From Bradyrhizobium diazoefficiens (GTDB lineage: Bacteria; Pseudomonadota; Alphaproteobacteria; Rhizobiales; Xanthobacteraceae), in NCBI RefSeq assembly GCF_016616425.1, contig NZ_CP067101.1:6634001-6698000 (forward strand): a stretch of DNA of 64,000 bases. Reading direction: 5' to 3'. The position numbers and the translations under genes are program-made. Below are positions 27,399-35,828 of this stretch, piece by piece (the stretch's first letter is position 1; each line of letters starts with the position of its first letter). The notes below the pieces were generated by a model, which was not told where the DNA came from, ran no database searches, and worked only from the letters and a program-made list of their open reading frames with translations.

Positions 27399-28844
27399 TC
27401 AGTTCTTCGGCATGCCGGCGATGGTGCGCGCGGGTCCGGTCAGCTCGAGGATGTGCAGGCCGGTATTGGCACGGTCGACGATGTAGATGTAGCCGCGGTC
27501 ATCGGTCTCGACATTGTTGGTCTGGATCGCGACCTTGCAGCGCTCGCCGCCTTCGATCGGAATGCAGCGCTTGTCGGTCGCGCTCGTAATCGACGGAATG
27601 AAGTGGCCGACCTCCTTGGGATGATAGGGGTCGCGGATGTCGAGCGCGCGCACGCCGGCATTGAAGAAGGCGATGAAGGCCATCTTCTTGTAATAAACCG
27701 GCGCCATGCTCTCGTTGGAGGAATGCGAGCCGAACCGGCCGCCGCGCTGGCAGAACTGGCCGCTCGCTTCCGGCACGGTGTAGCTCGAGATCATCATCGG
27801 CCGCGTCTCGGTGGTTACGTCGGCGAACCACACCATCTGCCGCGCCTCGCCGCATTCGTTGAGGATCGCCTCGTCCACGATCATGACGATGTCGCGGGTC
27901 CTGCCGTCCTTGTCCTCGGCGAATTCGGCGATCGGCATGTCGAGCATCGGGAACGTGGTGTGCGCGCCGTTGAAGGCCGACATCGGTAGACGCGATATCT
28001 CGGGATAACGCAGATTGTCCGGTGTCGGCTCCTTCGGCCCGTTCAGGAGCTTGTCGCGATCGACGATCTGCAGGATGCCGTCCTTGTCGGTGCCGTAGCC
28101 GAAATAGACGCGATTGCCGTTCGGCCCGGTCGAGATCGGCCCGTGCAACTCGGTCGGCACCGCGCCGGTCGACCCGGGCTCCTGGCCTGGCAAGCCGAAG
28201 TCGCGGATCTTCTGCGGATGCGCGGGATCGGAGAGATCATAGATCTGCGTCATGCGCCGCGTGCGCCAGTCCGGCGCGCCCGAGACGAGATAGGCAATGC
28301 CGGTGTCGCATTCCCACCAGCTCTTGTGCGTGTCCTTCAGGCCGCCGATACGCGTGATGAGCACCGGACTGGCGGGATCGGTGACGTTCCAGATCTCATG
28401 CGCCTCGCTGCCGAAGGTCCTGAGCATGTAGACCGCGTTGGGATCGCCCTTCGGCAACGCCTTGCCGTCGCAGACCCGCACCATCTGTGCGCCACCGGAT
28501 TCGTACTTGCCTTGCTGTCCCGGAAGATGCCGCAGATATTTTGGATGCGCAGGGTTCGTGACGTCGACGATCGAGGTTCCGTTCGGCTCGGCCCTCCCCG
28601 TCATCGGATTGACGGGAGCGGGCACGTCATCGGTGCCGCCGTGATGGCCGATATAGGCGATCCAGCGATCGCCCTGGTGATGGATGGTCGGCTGATAGGC
28701 GCTACGGGCCTGGAGGTCGTTGCTGCCGACAAGCCTCATGTTGGACGCTTCAGGCGGCGCGCCGATGATTTGCTTCTGTGCCTGGACCGCGCTGCTGCAC
28801 GCAAGAAGGACGAGGACGGCAGCAAGTGAGACGCGACGGAACAT
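27399..28844 (-). CDS. Exported LVIVD-repeat beta-propeller-like protein
   Basis: Secreted or periplasmic protein of 481 residues with a signal peptide (MFRRVSLAAVLVLLACSSAVQA). Repeated short strands (GTSIVDVTNPAHPKYL, HEIWNVTDPASPVLI, TQIYDLSDPAHPQKI, VRALDIRDPYHPKEV) are LVIVD-type blades that build a propeller. Several Cys (DTGIAY preceded by WWECD, QFCQRG, RCIPIEGGERCK) may form disulfides. No catalytic motif is recognised. The ATG at 28844 fits the signal peptide. Divergent from the arsR-type gene. Confidence 0.85.
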   Translation of the reverse strand: MFRRVSLAAVLVLLACSSAVQAQKQIIGAPPEASNMRLVGSNDLQARSAYQPTIHHQGDRWIAYIGHHGGTDDVPAPVNPMTGRAEPNGTSIVDVTNPAHPKYLRHLPGQQGKYESGGAQMVRVCDGKALPKGDPNAVYMLRTFGSEAHEIWNVTDPASPVLITRIGGLKDTHKSWWECDTGIAYLVSGAPDWRTRRMTQIYDLSDPAHPQKIRDFGLPGQEPGSTGAVPTELHGPISTGPNGNRVYFGYGTDKDGILQIVDRDKLLNGPKEPTPDNLRYPEISRLPMSAFNGAHTTFPMLDMPIAEFAEDKDGRTRDIVMIVDEAILNECGEARQMVWFADVTTETRPMMISSYTVPEASGQFCQRGGRFGSHSSNESMAPVYYKKMAFIAFFNAGVRALDIRDPYHPKEVGHFIPSITSATDKRCIPIEGGERCKVAIQTNNVETDDRGYIYIVDRANTGLHILELTGPARTIAGMPKN

Positions 28845-28923
28845 GAAGGTCCTCCCGGAACCAATCTGCGTTGGCTGAGCCTCAAAGCTAGCACGGCCGA
28901 TTGCGGGCGCCAAAGACATCATC

Positions 28924-28953
28924 TTGACACGCAACCAATTGGTTGCCTATTAT
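28924..28953 (+). promoter_or_regulatory. Promoter with operator embedded between -35 and -10 (arsR unit)
   Basis: TTGACA (28924-28929), 18-base spacer, TATTAT (28948-28953). The spacer contains the perfect 16-base palindrome GCAACCAATTGGTTGC (28931-28946). A start site about seven bases after the -10 would fall on or next to the ATG at 28961, implying a leaderless mRNA. Confidence 0.8.
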
Positions 28954-28960
28954 CGTTGCC

Positions 28961-29275
28961 ATGGATGAGGTCTTCAAAGCGCTCGCGGACGCATCACGAC
29001 GCTCGCTCCTGGACAGGCTTCACGCCAGGAACGGCCAGACGCTGAACGAGCTCTGCGAGGGCCTTGCGATGACCCGGCAGGCCGTGACCAAGCATCTTGC
29101 GATTCTGGAGGAGGCCAATCTGGTCACCACGATCAGGCATGGCCGCGAGAAGCTGCACTACCTCAACCCGGTGCCGATCCATCAGATCGGCGAACGCTGG
29201 ATCAAGAAATTCGAGCGCGGCAAGCTCGCCGCGCTCGGCGAGTTGAAACGTCAGCTGGAGAAGCGCGATGAGTAA
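28961..29275 (+). CDS. ArsR family winged-helix repressor
   Basis: Regulator of 104 residues. The winged helix is complete: FKALADASRRSLLDRLHARN, then TLNELCEGLAMTRQAVTKHLAILEEANLV with the recognition helix MTRQAVTKHLAIL. It lacks the Cys metal site of ArsR/SmtB, as is usual for members paired with AHSA1-type genes. It starts at 28961 with no Shine-Dalgarno and a promoter ending seven bases before it. It overlaps the next gene by eight bases. It should bind the palindrome in its own promoter. Confidence 0.92.
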   Translation: MDEVFKALADASRRSLLDRLHARNGQTLNELCEGLAMTRQAVTKHLAILEEANLVTTIRHGREKLHYLNPVPIHQIGERWIKKFERGKLAALGELKRQLEKRDE

Positions 29276-29738
29276 GCCGGAATTCGTCTACGTGACCTAC
29301 ATCGAGACCACGCCGGAGAAGCTGTGGGAGGCGCTGACCGACAGCGCGTTCACACGGCAGTACTGGTTCGGCGCCGAGGTCAAGTCCGATTGGAAGGTCG
29401 GCTCGCCGTTCGCGCTGATGCTCGACGGCGAGGTCACCGATTCCGGCGAAATTCTCGAGGCCGATCCGCCGCGGCGCCTGTCCTACAGCTTCAAGCACCA
29501 CAAGTACGAAGAGCTCCGTGGCGAGCCGATCTCTCGTGTCGTCTTCACCATCGAACCGTTCGGCTCGCTCGTGCGTTTGACCGTGCTGCATGACGGCTTC
29601 GTCGAGGGCGGCAAGTATCTCGGCGCCGTGTCCAATGGCTGGCCGGCGATCCTGTCCGGGCTCAAAAGTCTGCTGGAGCGAGGCCAGGTGCTCGCCATCC
29701 CACGCACGGCGCTCAACAAGGGATTCGACGCAAAATGA
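29268..29738 (+). CDS. SRPBCC / AHSA1-domain protein, first copy
   Basis: Protein of 156 residues with a START-like helix-grip fold of the AHSA1 (activator of Hsp90 ATPase homolog 1-like) group. The opening VYVTYIETTPEKLWEALTDSAFTRQYWFG and the closing GWPAILSGLKSLLERG are typical (quoted as TTPEKLWEALTD and GWPAILSGLKS). Bacterial members paired with ArsR have no defined ligand. It overlaps arsR by eight bases and the second copy by four (ATGA), so the three genes are one translation-coupled unit. Confidence 0.88.
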   Translation: MSKPEFVYVTYIETTPEKLWEALTDSAFTRQYWFGAEVKSDWKVGSPFALMLDGEVTDSGEILEADPPRRLSYSFKHHKYEELRGEPISRVVFTIEPFGSLVRLTVLHDGFVEGGKYLGAVSNGWPAILSGLKSLLERGQVLAIPRTALNKGFDAK

Positions 29739-30247
29739 AGCTCGACCAGTTCAAGCCGCTGACCGTCTACACCATCTACATCGCCTCCACGCCGGAGAAG
29801 GTGTGGGAGGCGCTGACCTCGGCCGAATTCAGCAAGCAGTATTTCTTCGGCAATACCGTGGAGGTCGAGCCACGCCTTGGCGGCGCGTTCATCGTGCGCA
29901 CGCCTGATGGCGCGCTGCACATCAGCGGCGAGGTCCTCGCCTACGATCCGCCGCGAAAGCTTGCGGTCACGTTCAACGTCAACTGGCCCGAGTTGACCGA
30001 GAAGCTCGGTCCGACGCTCGTGACCCACGAGATCGAACAGGTCGGCGATGCGATTCGCCTCACCATGAGCGAAGGCCACGATCGGCCCCTCAGCGACGAC
30101 ATTCTCGAAGGCGGACGCCAGGGCTGGCCGGCGATCCTGTCCGGTCTCAAGAGCGTGCTCGAGACCGGCAAGCCGCTGGCCGTGACAATGGGTCCGCCGC
30201 AGCGGATGCTCGACGCCCTGAAGGCGATGGGGATCAAGACGCCGTAG
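29735..30247 (+). CDS. SRPBCC / AHSA1-domain protein, second copy
   Basis: Protein of 170 residues paralogous to the preceding one. It shares STPEKVWEALTSAEFSKQYF and an identical GWPAILSGLKS segment, but has a longer C-terminal tail (PPQRMLDALKAMG). The start overlaps the previous stop (ATGA). Function unknown; the pair probably forms a hetero- or homodimer binding a hydrophobic ligand (inference). The arsR-AHSA1-AHSA1 order occurs in other alphaproteobacteria. Confidence 0.87.
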   Translation: MKLDQFKPLTVYTIYIASTPEKVWEALTSAEFSKQYFFGNTVEVEPRLGGAFIVRTPDGALHISGEVLAYDPPRKLAVTFNVNWPELTEKLGPTLVTHEIEQVGDAIRLTMSEGHDRPLSDDILEGGRQGWPAILSGLKSVLETGKPLAVTMGPPQRMLDALKAMGIKTP

Positions 30248-30265
30248 GCAGTGGAATCGGAGCGT

Positions 30266-30445
30266 TCATCGCTTCTTCTTCACCGGCGGTGGATAAATCT
30301 CGTCAATCTTGCGACGGCAGTTCGCCTCCGAGTCGTGCGGGCCCGAGACAAAAGTCCCGCTGACCTTGACTGCGTACCAGCCGGATTCTACGCCGAGGCG
30401 GAGCGCTTCCTCTGTCTTGACGTGCCGTGGGGAGAGAATTTGCAT
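30266..30445 (-). CDS. Small hypothetical protein, 59 residues
   Basis: A minus-strand frame just below the usual length cutoff. It encodes MQILSPRHVKTEEALRLGVE then SGWYAVKVSGTFVSGP and ends in KKKR. Its mix of hydrophobic and charged residues, ATG start and lack of rare codons look like a real protein. It is convergent with the second AHSA1 gene, 18 bases away. Family not recognised. A longer frame on the same strand (30303-30647) overlaps out of frame and looks less protein-like. Confidence 0.6.
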   Translation of the reverse strand: MQILSPRHVKTEEALRLGVESGWYAVKVSGTFVSGPHDSEANCRRKIDEIYPPPVKKKR

Positions 30446-30685
30446 CAGGTGCTTTCGGTTGGCGTTCGATCTGAGATCGAACTGTGCGAAGAACGAGGCG
30501 TTTCACGTCGCGCGTGAATAGTCGTGGCGCTGCGTATGCGCAGATGATCGCACTCTTCGACATTGCCGCACCGTGCGCGCAATCACTACAATTAGCTACC
30601 GTTTTCTCGCCGCGCCGCGCTTTTGAGCGTCGAGGCGTCTTTGCCATGGCCTAATTAGGGGGTACCCTCTAAAGCGCTTTCGTTG

Positions 30686-32296
30686 CTAGCCCCTTGCCCG
30701 CAGCTCGCGCCGCAGCACTTTTCCCGTCGCCGTCATCGGCAGCGTCTCGGCGAATGCGACGAAGCGCGGATATTCGTGGGCGGCGAGCTGCACCTTGACG
30801 AACTCCTGGATCTCGCGGGCGAGCGCGTCAGTGCCGGCAAAGCCGGGGCGCAGCACGATCCAGGCCTTGATCGATTCGGTGCGGATCGGATCGGGAATGC
30901 CGACCACCGCGGCCATTGCCACCGACGGATGCTTCATCAGCGTGTGCTCGATCTCGGACGGGCCGACGCGATAGCCGGCGGTGGTGATGACGTCATCCTC
31001 GCGGCTGACGTACCAGAAATAGCCGTCCTCGTCCTGCACGCCGAGATCGCCGGTGAGCAGGAACTCGCCGGCATATTTCTTCGCCGTCGCCTCCGGATTG
31101 CGCCAATATTCCAGCATGGTGACGGGGCATGGCTGGCGCACGCCGATGATGCCGCGCTGTCCGCGCTTCTGCTCCTCGCCCTTGTCGTTGATGATGCGGA
31201 CGTCGAAGCCCGGCGTCGCCTTGCCCATCGCGCCGGGGCGGATCGGAAACAGATTCGAGTTGCTGCCGATCACGAGATTGCACTCGGTCTGGCCGAACAC
31301 CTCATGCGCATCGATACCGAAGGTCTCGCGCACCCAGCCGAGCAGCTCGCCACCGAGCGATTCCCCGCCCGTGAAGATGCTGCGCAGCTTGACGCCCGCA
31401 TGCTTCACGCCGGCCTGCCGCATCAGCTTGAGCGCGGTCGGCGGCAGGAAGACGTTGCGCACGCCGAGGTCGGCCATCATCTGCATCGCCGCCTGCGGCT
31501 CGAACTTTCGCGCACGGTGACCAACCAGCGGGATGCCGTGATACCAGAACGCGAGCAGGCCGTTGATGAGGCCGCCGATCCACGCCCAATCCGCCGGCGT
31601 CCACATGAGATCGCCGGGCCGCGGCAGGAAGTTGTGGCACATCTCCACGTTGGGGAGATGGCCGAGCACGACGCGGTGCGCATGCAGCGCGCCCTTGGGA
31701 TTGCCTGTGGTGCCCGAGGTGTAGATGATCAGCGCGGGATCGTCGCACGAGGTGTCGACGGTCGAAAAGTCCTCGGACGCCGTTTCGATCGCCGACCAGA
31801 ACGGTTTTGCTCCGGCGTGGACGGCGCCGCTCGTGACATAGATGTCCTGCAAATAAGGCAGCCGCTCGCGGATCCTCGTGAGCTTCTCCCAGCCGGCCTC
31901 ATCAGTGATGATCGCCCTCGCTTGCGAATTCGACAGGCGGAATTCCAGCGCGTCCTCGCCAAACAGCGCGAACAGCGGAATGGAAATCATCCCGGAGCGG
32001 AACGCTGCCATGTGCGCGATCGGCAATTCCAGCGATTGCGACAGGAATACCGCGACGCGGTCGCCCCGCACCAGCCCATCCGCCTTCAGCACATTGGCAA
32101 AGCGGCGCGACATCTCGGCGACCTCGTCGAAGGAGGTGCGGCTGGTCGCGCCGTTCGCGTCGACATAGATCAGTGCGAGCTGGCCCGTGCCGTCGGCATG
32201 GCGATCGCAGCACGCTTCCGCCATGTTGAAGCGCGCAGGGATATCCCAGCGGAAATTGCGGCAGAGCTCGTCGTAAGTTGCGGCTTCGGTGAGCAT
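30686..32296 (-). CDS. AMP-forming acyl-CoA synthetase
   Basis: Adenylate-forming enzyme of 536 residues. The ATP loop YTSGTTGNPKGALHAH, the acyl-site FGQTECN (core A5 region), the hinge TGDLGVQDEDGYFWYVSRED and the C-terminal catalytic Lys in TATGKVLRREL are all present. It joins a carboxylic acid to CoA through an acyl-AMP. The overall look is of medium-chain or acetate-like enzymes; the chain length is not assigned. The ATG at 32296 avoids a short leader encoded by the upstream repeat. Confidence 0.92.
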   Translation of the reverse strand: MLTEAATYDELCRNFRWDIPARFNMAEACCDRHADGTGQLALIYVDANGATSRTSFDEVAEMSRRFANVLKADGLVRGDRVAVFLSQSLELPIAHMAAFRSGMISIPLFALFGEDALEFRLSNSQARAIITDEAGWEKLTRIRERLPYLQDIYVTSGAVHAGAKPFWSAIETASEDFSTVDTSCDDPALIIYTSGTTGNPKGALHAHRVVLGHLPNVEMCHNFLPRPGDLMWTPADWAWIGGLINGLLAFWYHGIPLVGHRARKFEPQAAMQMMADLGVRNVFLPPTALKLMRQAGVKHAGVKLRSIFTGGESLGGELLGWVRETFGIDAHEVFGQTECNLVIGSNSNLFPIRPGAMGKATPGFDVRIINDKGEEQKRGQRGIIGVRQPCPVTMLEYWRNPEATAKKYAGEFLLTGDLGVQDEDGYFWYVSREDDVITTAGYRVGPSEIEHTLMKHPSVAMAAVVGIPDPIRTESIKAWIVLRPGFAGTDALAREIQEFVKVQLAAHEYPRFVAFAETLPMTATGKVLRRELRARG

Positions 32297-32320
32297 GGGC
32301 TTGGCGTTCCACGATCTCGG

Positions 32321-32416
32321 CGTCATGGCCGGATTTGTTCCGGCCATCCACGTTCTTTTGGCTTTTGGAGATCAGTCTAAGGCCGTGGATGCCCGGGACA
32401 AGCCCGGGCATGATCG
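32321..32416. repeat. Palindromic intergenic repeat (GTCATGGCCGG type)
   Basis: Left arm CGTCATGGCCGGATTTGTTCCGGCCATCCACG and right arm CCGTGGATGCCCGGGACAAGCCCGGGCATGATCG (each itself a small hairpin) flank a short AT-richer centre. Shorter relatives are at 15737 and 19368. Confidence 0.75.
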
Positions 32417-32439
32417 TGGGGAGAGATCCCATCTCTCAG

Positions 32440-32895
32440 TCAGCCCGACAGCGCAGCCTTCACGAGACCGCTGGCCTTGCCGAAATCCATCTGTCCCGCG
32501 TATTTCGTCCGCAGCACCGTGATCACCTTGCCCATATCCTTCATGCCGGCTGCGCCGGTTTCGGCGATTGCGTCCGCAATTGCCCTCTTCACCTCGTCGT
32601 CCGCCATCTGCTTTGGCAAATACGCCGAGATCACCGCGATCTCCTCGCGCTCCTGGGCGGCGAGCTCGGCGCGGCCGCCCTTGTCGTAGAGCTCGACCGC
32701 CTCCTGGCGCTGCTTGATCATCTTCTGGAGCACAGCGAGCAGATCGGCGTCCGACAGCGGCGGCTTGCCGTTGCCGCGGGCGTCGATATCGGCATTCTTG
32801 ATGGTCGAATTGACCATGCGCAGCGTGGACAGCTTGCGCTCGTCCTTGGCCTTCATGGCCTCCTTGACCGCATTGTTGATGTCGTCGCGCAGCAT
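32440..32895 (-). CDS. yqeY: GatB/YqeY domain protein
   Basis: Helical protein of 151 residues that corresponds to the tRNA-contacting tail domain of GatB, found alone. Typical features are LRDDINNAVKEAMKAKDERK, STLRMVNSTIKN and the late MKDMGKVITVLRTKYAGQMD. It may aid tRNA amidation, but this is unproven. It is divergent from carA, a common order in Rhizobiales, where dnaG and rpoD usually lie close by. Confidence 0.9.
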   Translation of the reverse strand: MLRDDINNAVKEAMKAKDERKLSTLRMVNSTIKNADIDARGNGKPPLSDADLLAVLQKMIKQRQEAVELYDKGGRAELAAQEREEIAVISAYLPKQMADDEVKRAIADAIAETGAAGMKDMGKVITVLRTKYAGQMDFGKASGLVKAALSG

Positions 32896-33121
32896 GGTTG
32901 GGCCCTGTCAATCTCTCGCGCCTGATCTAAGCCGTTCGCAGCCGAGAGGCCATACCGGAGCAGACCCCGGTTCATTGTTTCCTCGCCGGGGGGCGAAATG
33001 GCTCAAAATTGCCGGTTCCGACCCAAGTGCCTCAAGCCGCCCGCCATATATGCAAAAACGCATGTGAATCCGCCCTTTCCCGCTTTGACGGGCGCGCGCG
33101 GGGGGACTATGAAGCGCGCTC

Positions 33122-34312
33122 ATGACACAACATGACAACGATCCCGCCTGGCCGGACCACAAACCGACCGCGCTCCTCGTGCTTGCCGACGGCACGGTAC
33201 TCGAAGGCTTCGGTCTCGGCGCCGAAGGCCACGCCGTCGGCGAGGTCTGCTTCAACACCGCGATGACCGGCTATGAGGAAATCCTCACCGATCCCTCCTA
33301 TGCCGGCCAGCTGATCACCTTCACCTTCCCGCATATCGGCAATGTCGGTACCAACGAGGAAGACATCGAGACGGTGAACATGGCCGCGACGCCGGGCGCG
33401 CGCGGCGTGATCCTGCGCACCGCGATCACCGACCCCTCGAACTATCGCGCCACCAAGCATCTCGACCAGTGGCTGAGAGCCCGCGGCATCATCGGCCTGT
33501 CCGGCATCGACACCCGCGCGCTGACCGCGCTGATCCGCTCCAAGGGCATGCCCAACGCCGTGATCGCGCACGCCAGGAACGGCGAGTTCGACCTGCATGG
33601 CCTCAAGGAAGAAGCGCGCGAATGGCCGGGCCTCGAAGGCATGGACCTCGTGCCGATGGTCACCTCTGGCCAGCGCTTCACCTGGGACGAGACGCCCTGG
33701 CTGTGGGACAAGGGTTTCGGCCGGCAGGACAAGCCCGAGTTCAACGTCGTCGCCATCGACTACGGCATCAAGCGCAACATCTTGCGCCTGCTCGCCGGCG
33801 TCGGCTGCAGGGTGACGGTGGTGCCGGCGACGACCTCGTCCGAAGACATCTTGGCGATGAAGCCAGACGGCGTGTTCCTGTCCAACGGTCCGGGCGATCC
33901 GGCCGCGACGGGCAAATACGCCGTGCCCGTGATCCGGGACGTGATCAAGTCGGGCACGCCGACCTTCGGGATTTGTCTTGGCCACCAGATGCTCGGCCTC
34001 GCCGTCGGCGCCAGGACCAGGAAGATGCATCAGGGCCACCACGGCGCCAACCATCCCGTCAAGGACGAGACCACCGGCAAGGTCGAGATCACCTCGATGA
34101 ACCACGGCTTTGCCGTGGACGAGACGACGCTGCCGAAGGGCGCGACGCAGACCCATATCTCGCTGTTCGACGGCTCCAATTGCGGCATCCAGCTCGACGG
34201 CAAGCCGGTGTTCTCGGTGCAGTACCACCCCGAGGCCTCACCGGGTCCGCGCGACTCGCACTATCTGTTCCAGCGCTTTGCCGATCTGATGCGGCAGAAG
34301 AAGAGCGCGTAA
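33122..34312 (+). CDS. carA: Carbamoyl-phosphate synthase small subunit (glutaminase)
   Basis: Subunit of 396 residues that hydrolyses glutamine and passes ammonia to CarB for arginine and pyrimidine synthesis. The N-terminal CPSase_sm domain (LVLADGTVLEGFGLGAEG; FNTAMTGYEEILTDPSY) is followed by a class I glutaminase with nucleophile Cys in FGICLGHQML and the catalytic His/Glu in VQYHPEASPGP. A strong terminator at 34346 ends it, and carB lies 4.3 kb downstream, so the pair is not an operon here. Confidence 0.97.
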   Translation: MTQHDNDPAWPDHKPTALLVLADGTVLEGFGLGAEGHAVGEVCFNTAMTGYEEILTDPSYAGQLITFTFPHIGNVGTNEEDIETVNMAATPGARGVILRTAITDPSNYRATKHLDQWLRARGIIGLSGIDTRALTALIRSKGMPNAVIAHARNGEFDLHGLKEEAREWPGLEGMDLVPMVTSGQRFTWDETPWLWDKGFGRQDKPEFNVVAIDYGIKRNILRLLAGVGCRVTVVPATTSSEDILAMKPDGVFLSNGPGDPAATGKYAVPVIRDVIKSGTPTFGICLGHQMLGLAVGARTRKMHQGHHGANHPVKDETTGKVEITSMNHGFAVDETTLPKGATQTHISLFDGSNCGIQLDGKPVFSVQYHPEASPGPRDSHYLFQRFADLMRQKKSA

Positions 34313-34345
34313 GCGGCGCCTCGCCCGCACAATCAGTCCGACGAC

Positions 34346-34375
34346 AAAAAGCCCGGGGCTCACCCCGGGCTTTTT
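34346..34375 (+). terminator. Intrinsic terminator of carA
   Basis: AAAAAGCCCGGGG and CCCCGGGCTTTTT (34346-34358 with 34363-34375), loop CTCA, 33 bases past the stop. The A and T runs make it usable in both directions. Confidence 0.93.
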
Positions 34376-34376
34376 C

Positions 34377-34479
34377 GTCATTCCGGGGCGCGCGGAGCAC
34401 GAGCCCGGAATTCATCAGGCGGCGGTTTCTGCTGGACGATGGATTCCGGGCTCGACGCTTCGCGTCGCCCCGGAACGAC
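34377..34479. repeat. Palindromic intergenic repeat, copy B
   Basis: Outer arms GTCATTCCGGGGCG / CGCCCCGGAACGAC and inner GAGCCCGGAATTC / GATTCCGGGCTCG. Same family and size as 13108-13207. Confidence 0.85.
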
Positions 34480-34539
34480 GGAGGAACACGCGTTCACGCA
34501 CCTCGTTGATTCCTGCTACGCTCAATCCGGAGCCCAGCC

Positions 34540-35061
34540 ATGTCCGTCGTCCCCGACCACGCCGAGCCGCTTGCCATCGTATTCGAGGATGACGGGCTCG
34601 TGCCGAACAACATCCGCCCGTTCCTGGTCTACCAGGGCGCGGTCAGCCTCGATCCCGATCGCCCTGAAGCGACCATCGAAGAGCTGTTCGAAGCGAACGG
34701 ATGGGGCGGCACGTGGCGCAACGGCGTCTACGATTATCTGCACTATCATGCGACGGTGCATGAGGTGCTCGGCGTCGCGCGCGGCAGCGCTCGCGTCCGC
34801 TTCGGCGGAGACCACGGCCAGGAGTTGGAGATCAGGGCCGGCGACGTCGCAATCCTGCCCGCCGGCACAGGGCATCAATGCATCAAGGCGAGCAGCGATT
34901 TCTGCGTGATCGGCGCTTATCCGCCGGGGTCGAAGATGGAGATCACGCGCGCGACGCCGGAGAACCACGCCACGGCGCTGAAGACGATTCCGCAAGTCGC
35001 GCTGCCACCGGCCGATCCGGTGACGGGAAAAGATGGCGCGATGATGCGGTTGTGGCGGTAG
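34540..35061 (+). CDS. Cupin domain protein (YjlB-like)
   Basis: Protein of 173 residues with a single cupin barrel. The metal-site His pattern is in YDYLHYHATVHEVLGVARG and the second motif in GDVAILPAGTGHQCIKASSDF. It resembles the YjlB group; no substrate is known for these. It stands alone between two palindromic repeats. Confidence 0.83.
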   Translation: MSVVPDHAEPLAIVFEDDGLVPNNIRPFLVYQGAVSLDPDRPEATIEELFEANGWGGTWRNGVYDYLHYHATVHEVLGVARGSARVRFGGDHGQELEIRAGDVAILPAGTGHQCIKASSDFCVIGAYPPGSKMEITRATPENHATALKTIPQVALPPADPVTGKDGAMMRLWR

Positions 35062-35070
35062 CTACAAGCG

Positions 35071-35184
35071 CGGTGCCGTAAGGGTGGGCAAAGCGAAATG
35101 TGCCCACCATCCATCCGCGATTGACGGCAGTCACATGGTGGGCACGGCGCGCAAGATGCGCGCCTTTGCCCACCCTACCGCACC
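35071..35184. repeat. Nested inverted repeat, MITE-like
   Basis: Outer arms GGTGCCGTAAGGGTGGGCAAAGCG (about 35072-35095) and CGCCTTTGCCCACCCTACCGCACC pair almost fully; inner arms TGTGCCCACCAT and ATGGTGGGCACG pair as well. It would fold into one long hairpin of about 114 bases. No transposase. Confidence 0.75.
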
Positions 35185-35189
35185 ATCTC

Positions 35190-35714
35190 CTACGCCTCGT
35201 TGCCGCCCTCCTGGCGGGTGGCTTCAAACAGGAACCAGGTGCGGCGCTCGGTCTCGTCGATGAAGACTTCGAGGATGCTGGCACTGGCAACATCGCCGGC
35301 GTCGTCGCAAACCTCGTGCGCCTTGCGCATCGCAGCCGCGACGTGCTTGTTGTCCTGCATCAGCTCGCGCAGCATCTCGCGCGGCGGGACGTAGTCCTCA
35401 TTATTGTCCTTGATGGTCTGGAGCTTTGCGACCTGGCCAATCGACTTCAGCGTGGTGCCGCCGATCTTGCGGACGCGCTCGGCGAGCTGGTCGGTGGTGG
35501 CGAAGATCTGGTCCGACTGCTCGTCAAGCAGCAGGTGGTAGTCCCGGAAGTGCCGCCCGCTGATGTGCCAGTGGAAATTCTTGGTCTTCAGATACAGCGC
35601 GAAGGCGTCGGCCAGAAGCACGTTGAGCGCCTCCGATATCTTCTTGACCCCGTCGGGCGACAGATCGGTGGGGGTATCGAGATCGGGCGAGACCTTGTTG
35701 CTGGTTTTGCTCAC
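35190..35714 (-). CDS. dps: Dps family DNA-protecting ferritin-like protein
   Basis: Protein of 174 residues of the Dps/ferritin fold, which forms 12-mers that oxidise and store iron and shield DNA. The ferroxidase residues are in NFHWHISGRHFRDYHLLLDEQ (motif NFHWHISG) with the partner Asp/Glu in LDEQSDQIF. The start is a GTG at 35714 with AGGAAGG upstream; the frame open to 35996 only crosses the promoter and the divergent methyltransferase gene. Stress regulation is likely but no OxyR site was identified. Confidence 0.92.
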   Translation of the reverse strand: MSKTSNKVSPDLDTPTDLSPDGVKKISEALNVLLADAFALYLKTKNFHWHISGRHFRDYHLLLDEQSDQIFATTDQLAERVRKIGGTTLKSIGQVAKLQTIKDNNEDYVPPREMLRELMQDNKHVAAAMRKAHEVCDDAGDVASASILEVFIDETERRTWFLFEATRQEGGNEA

Positions 35715-35828
35715 GGGAGACCTTCCTGTTAGGACGCGGACATTGACGGCGCGCCGTCGCACCCCTAACGCAAAGCGGCAGCGCAGGTTCCTGGATAGGA
35801 ACCGTTTGGTCGGGGACATTCGAATACC

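Noticed and set aside
30303..30647. 114-codon minus-strand frame beside the acyl-CoA synthetase
   Set aside because: Overlaps the better 59-residue frame out of phase and turns Arg/Pro rich in the overlap.
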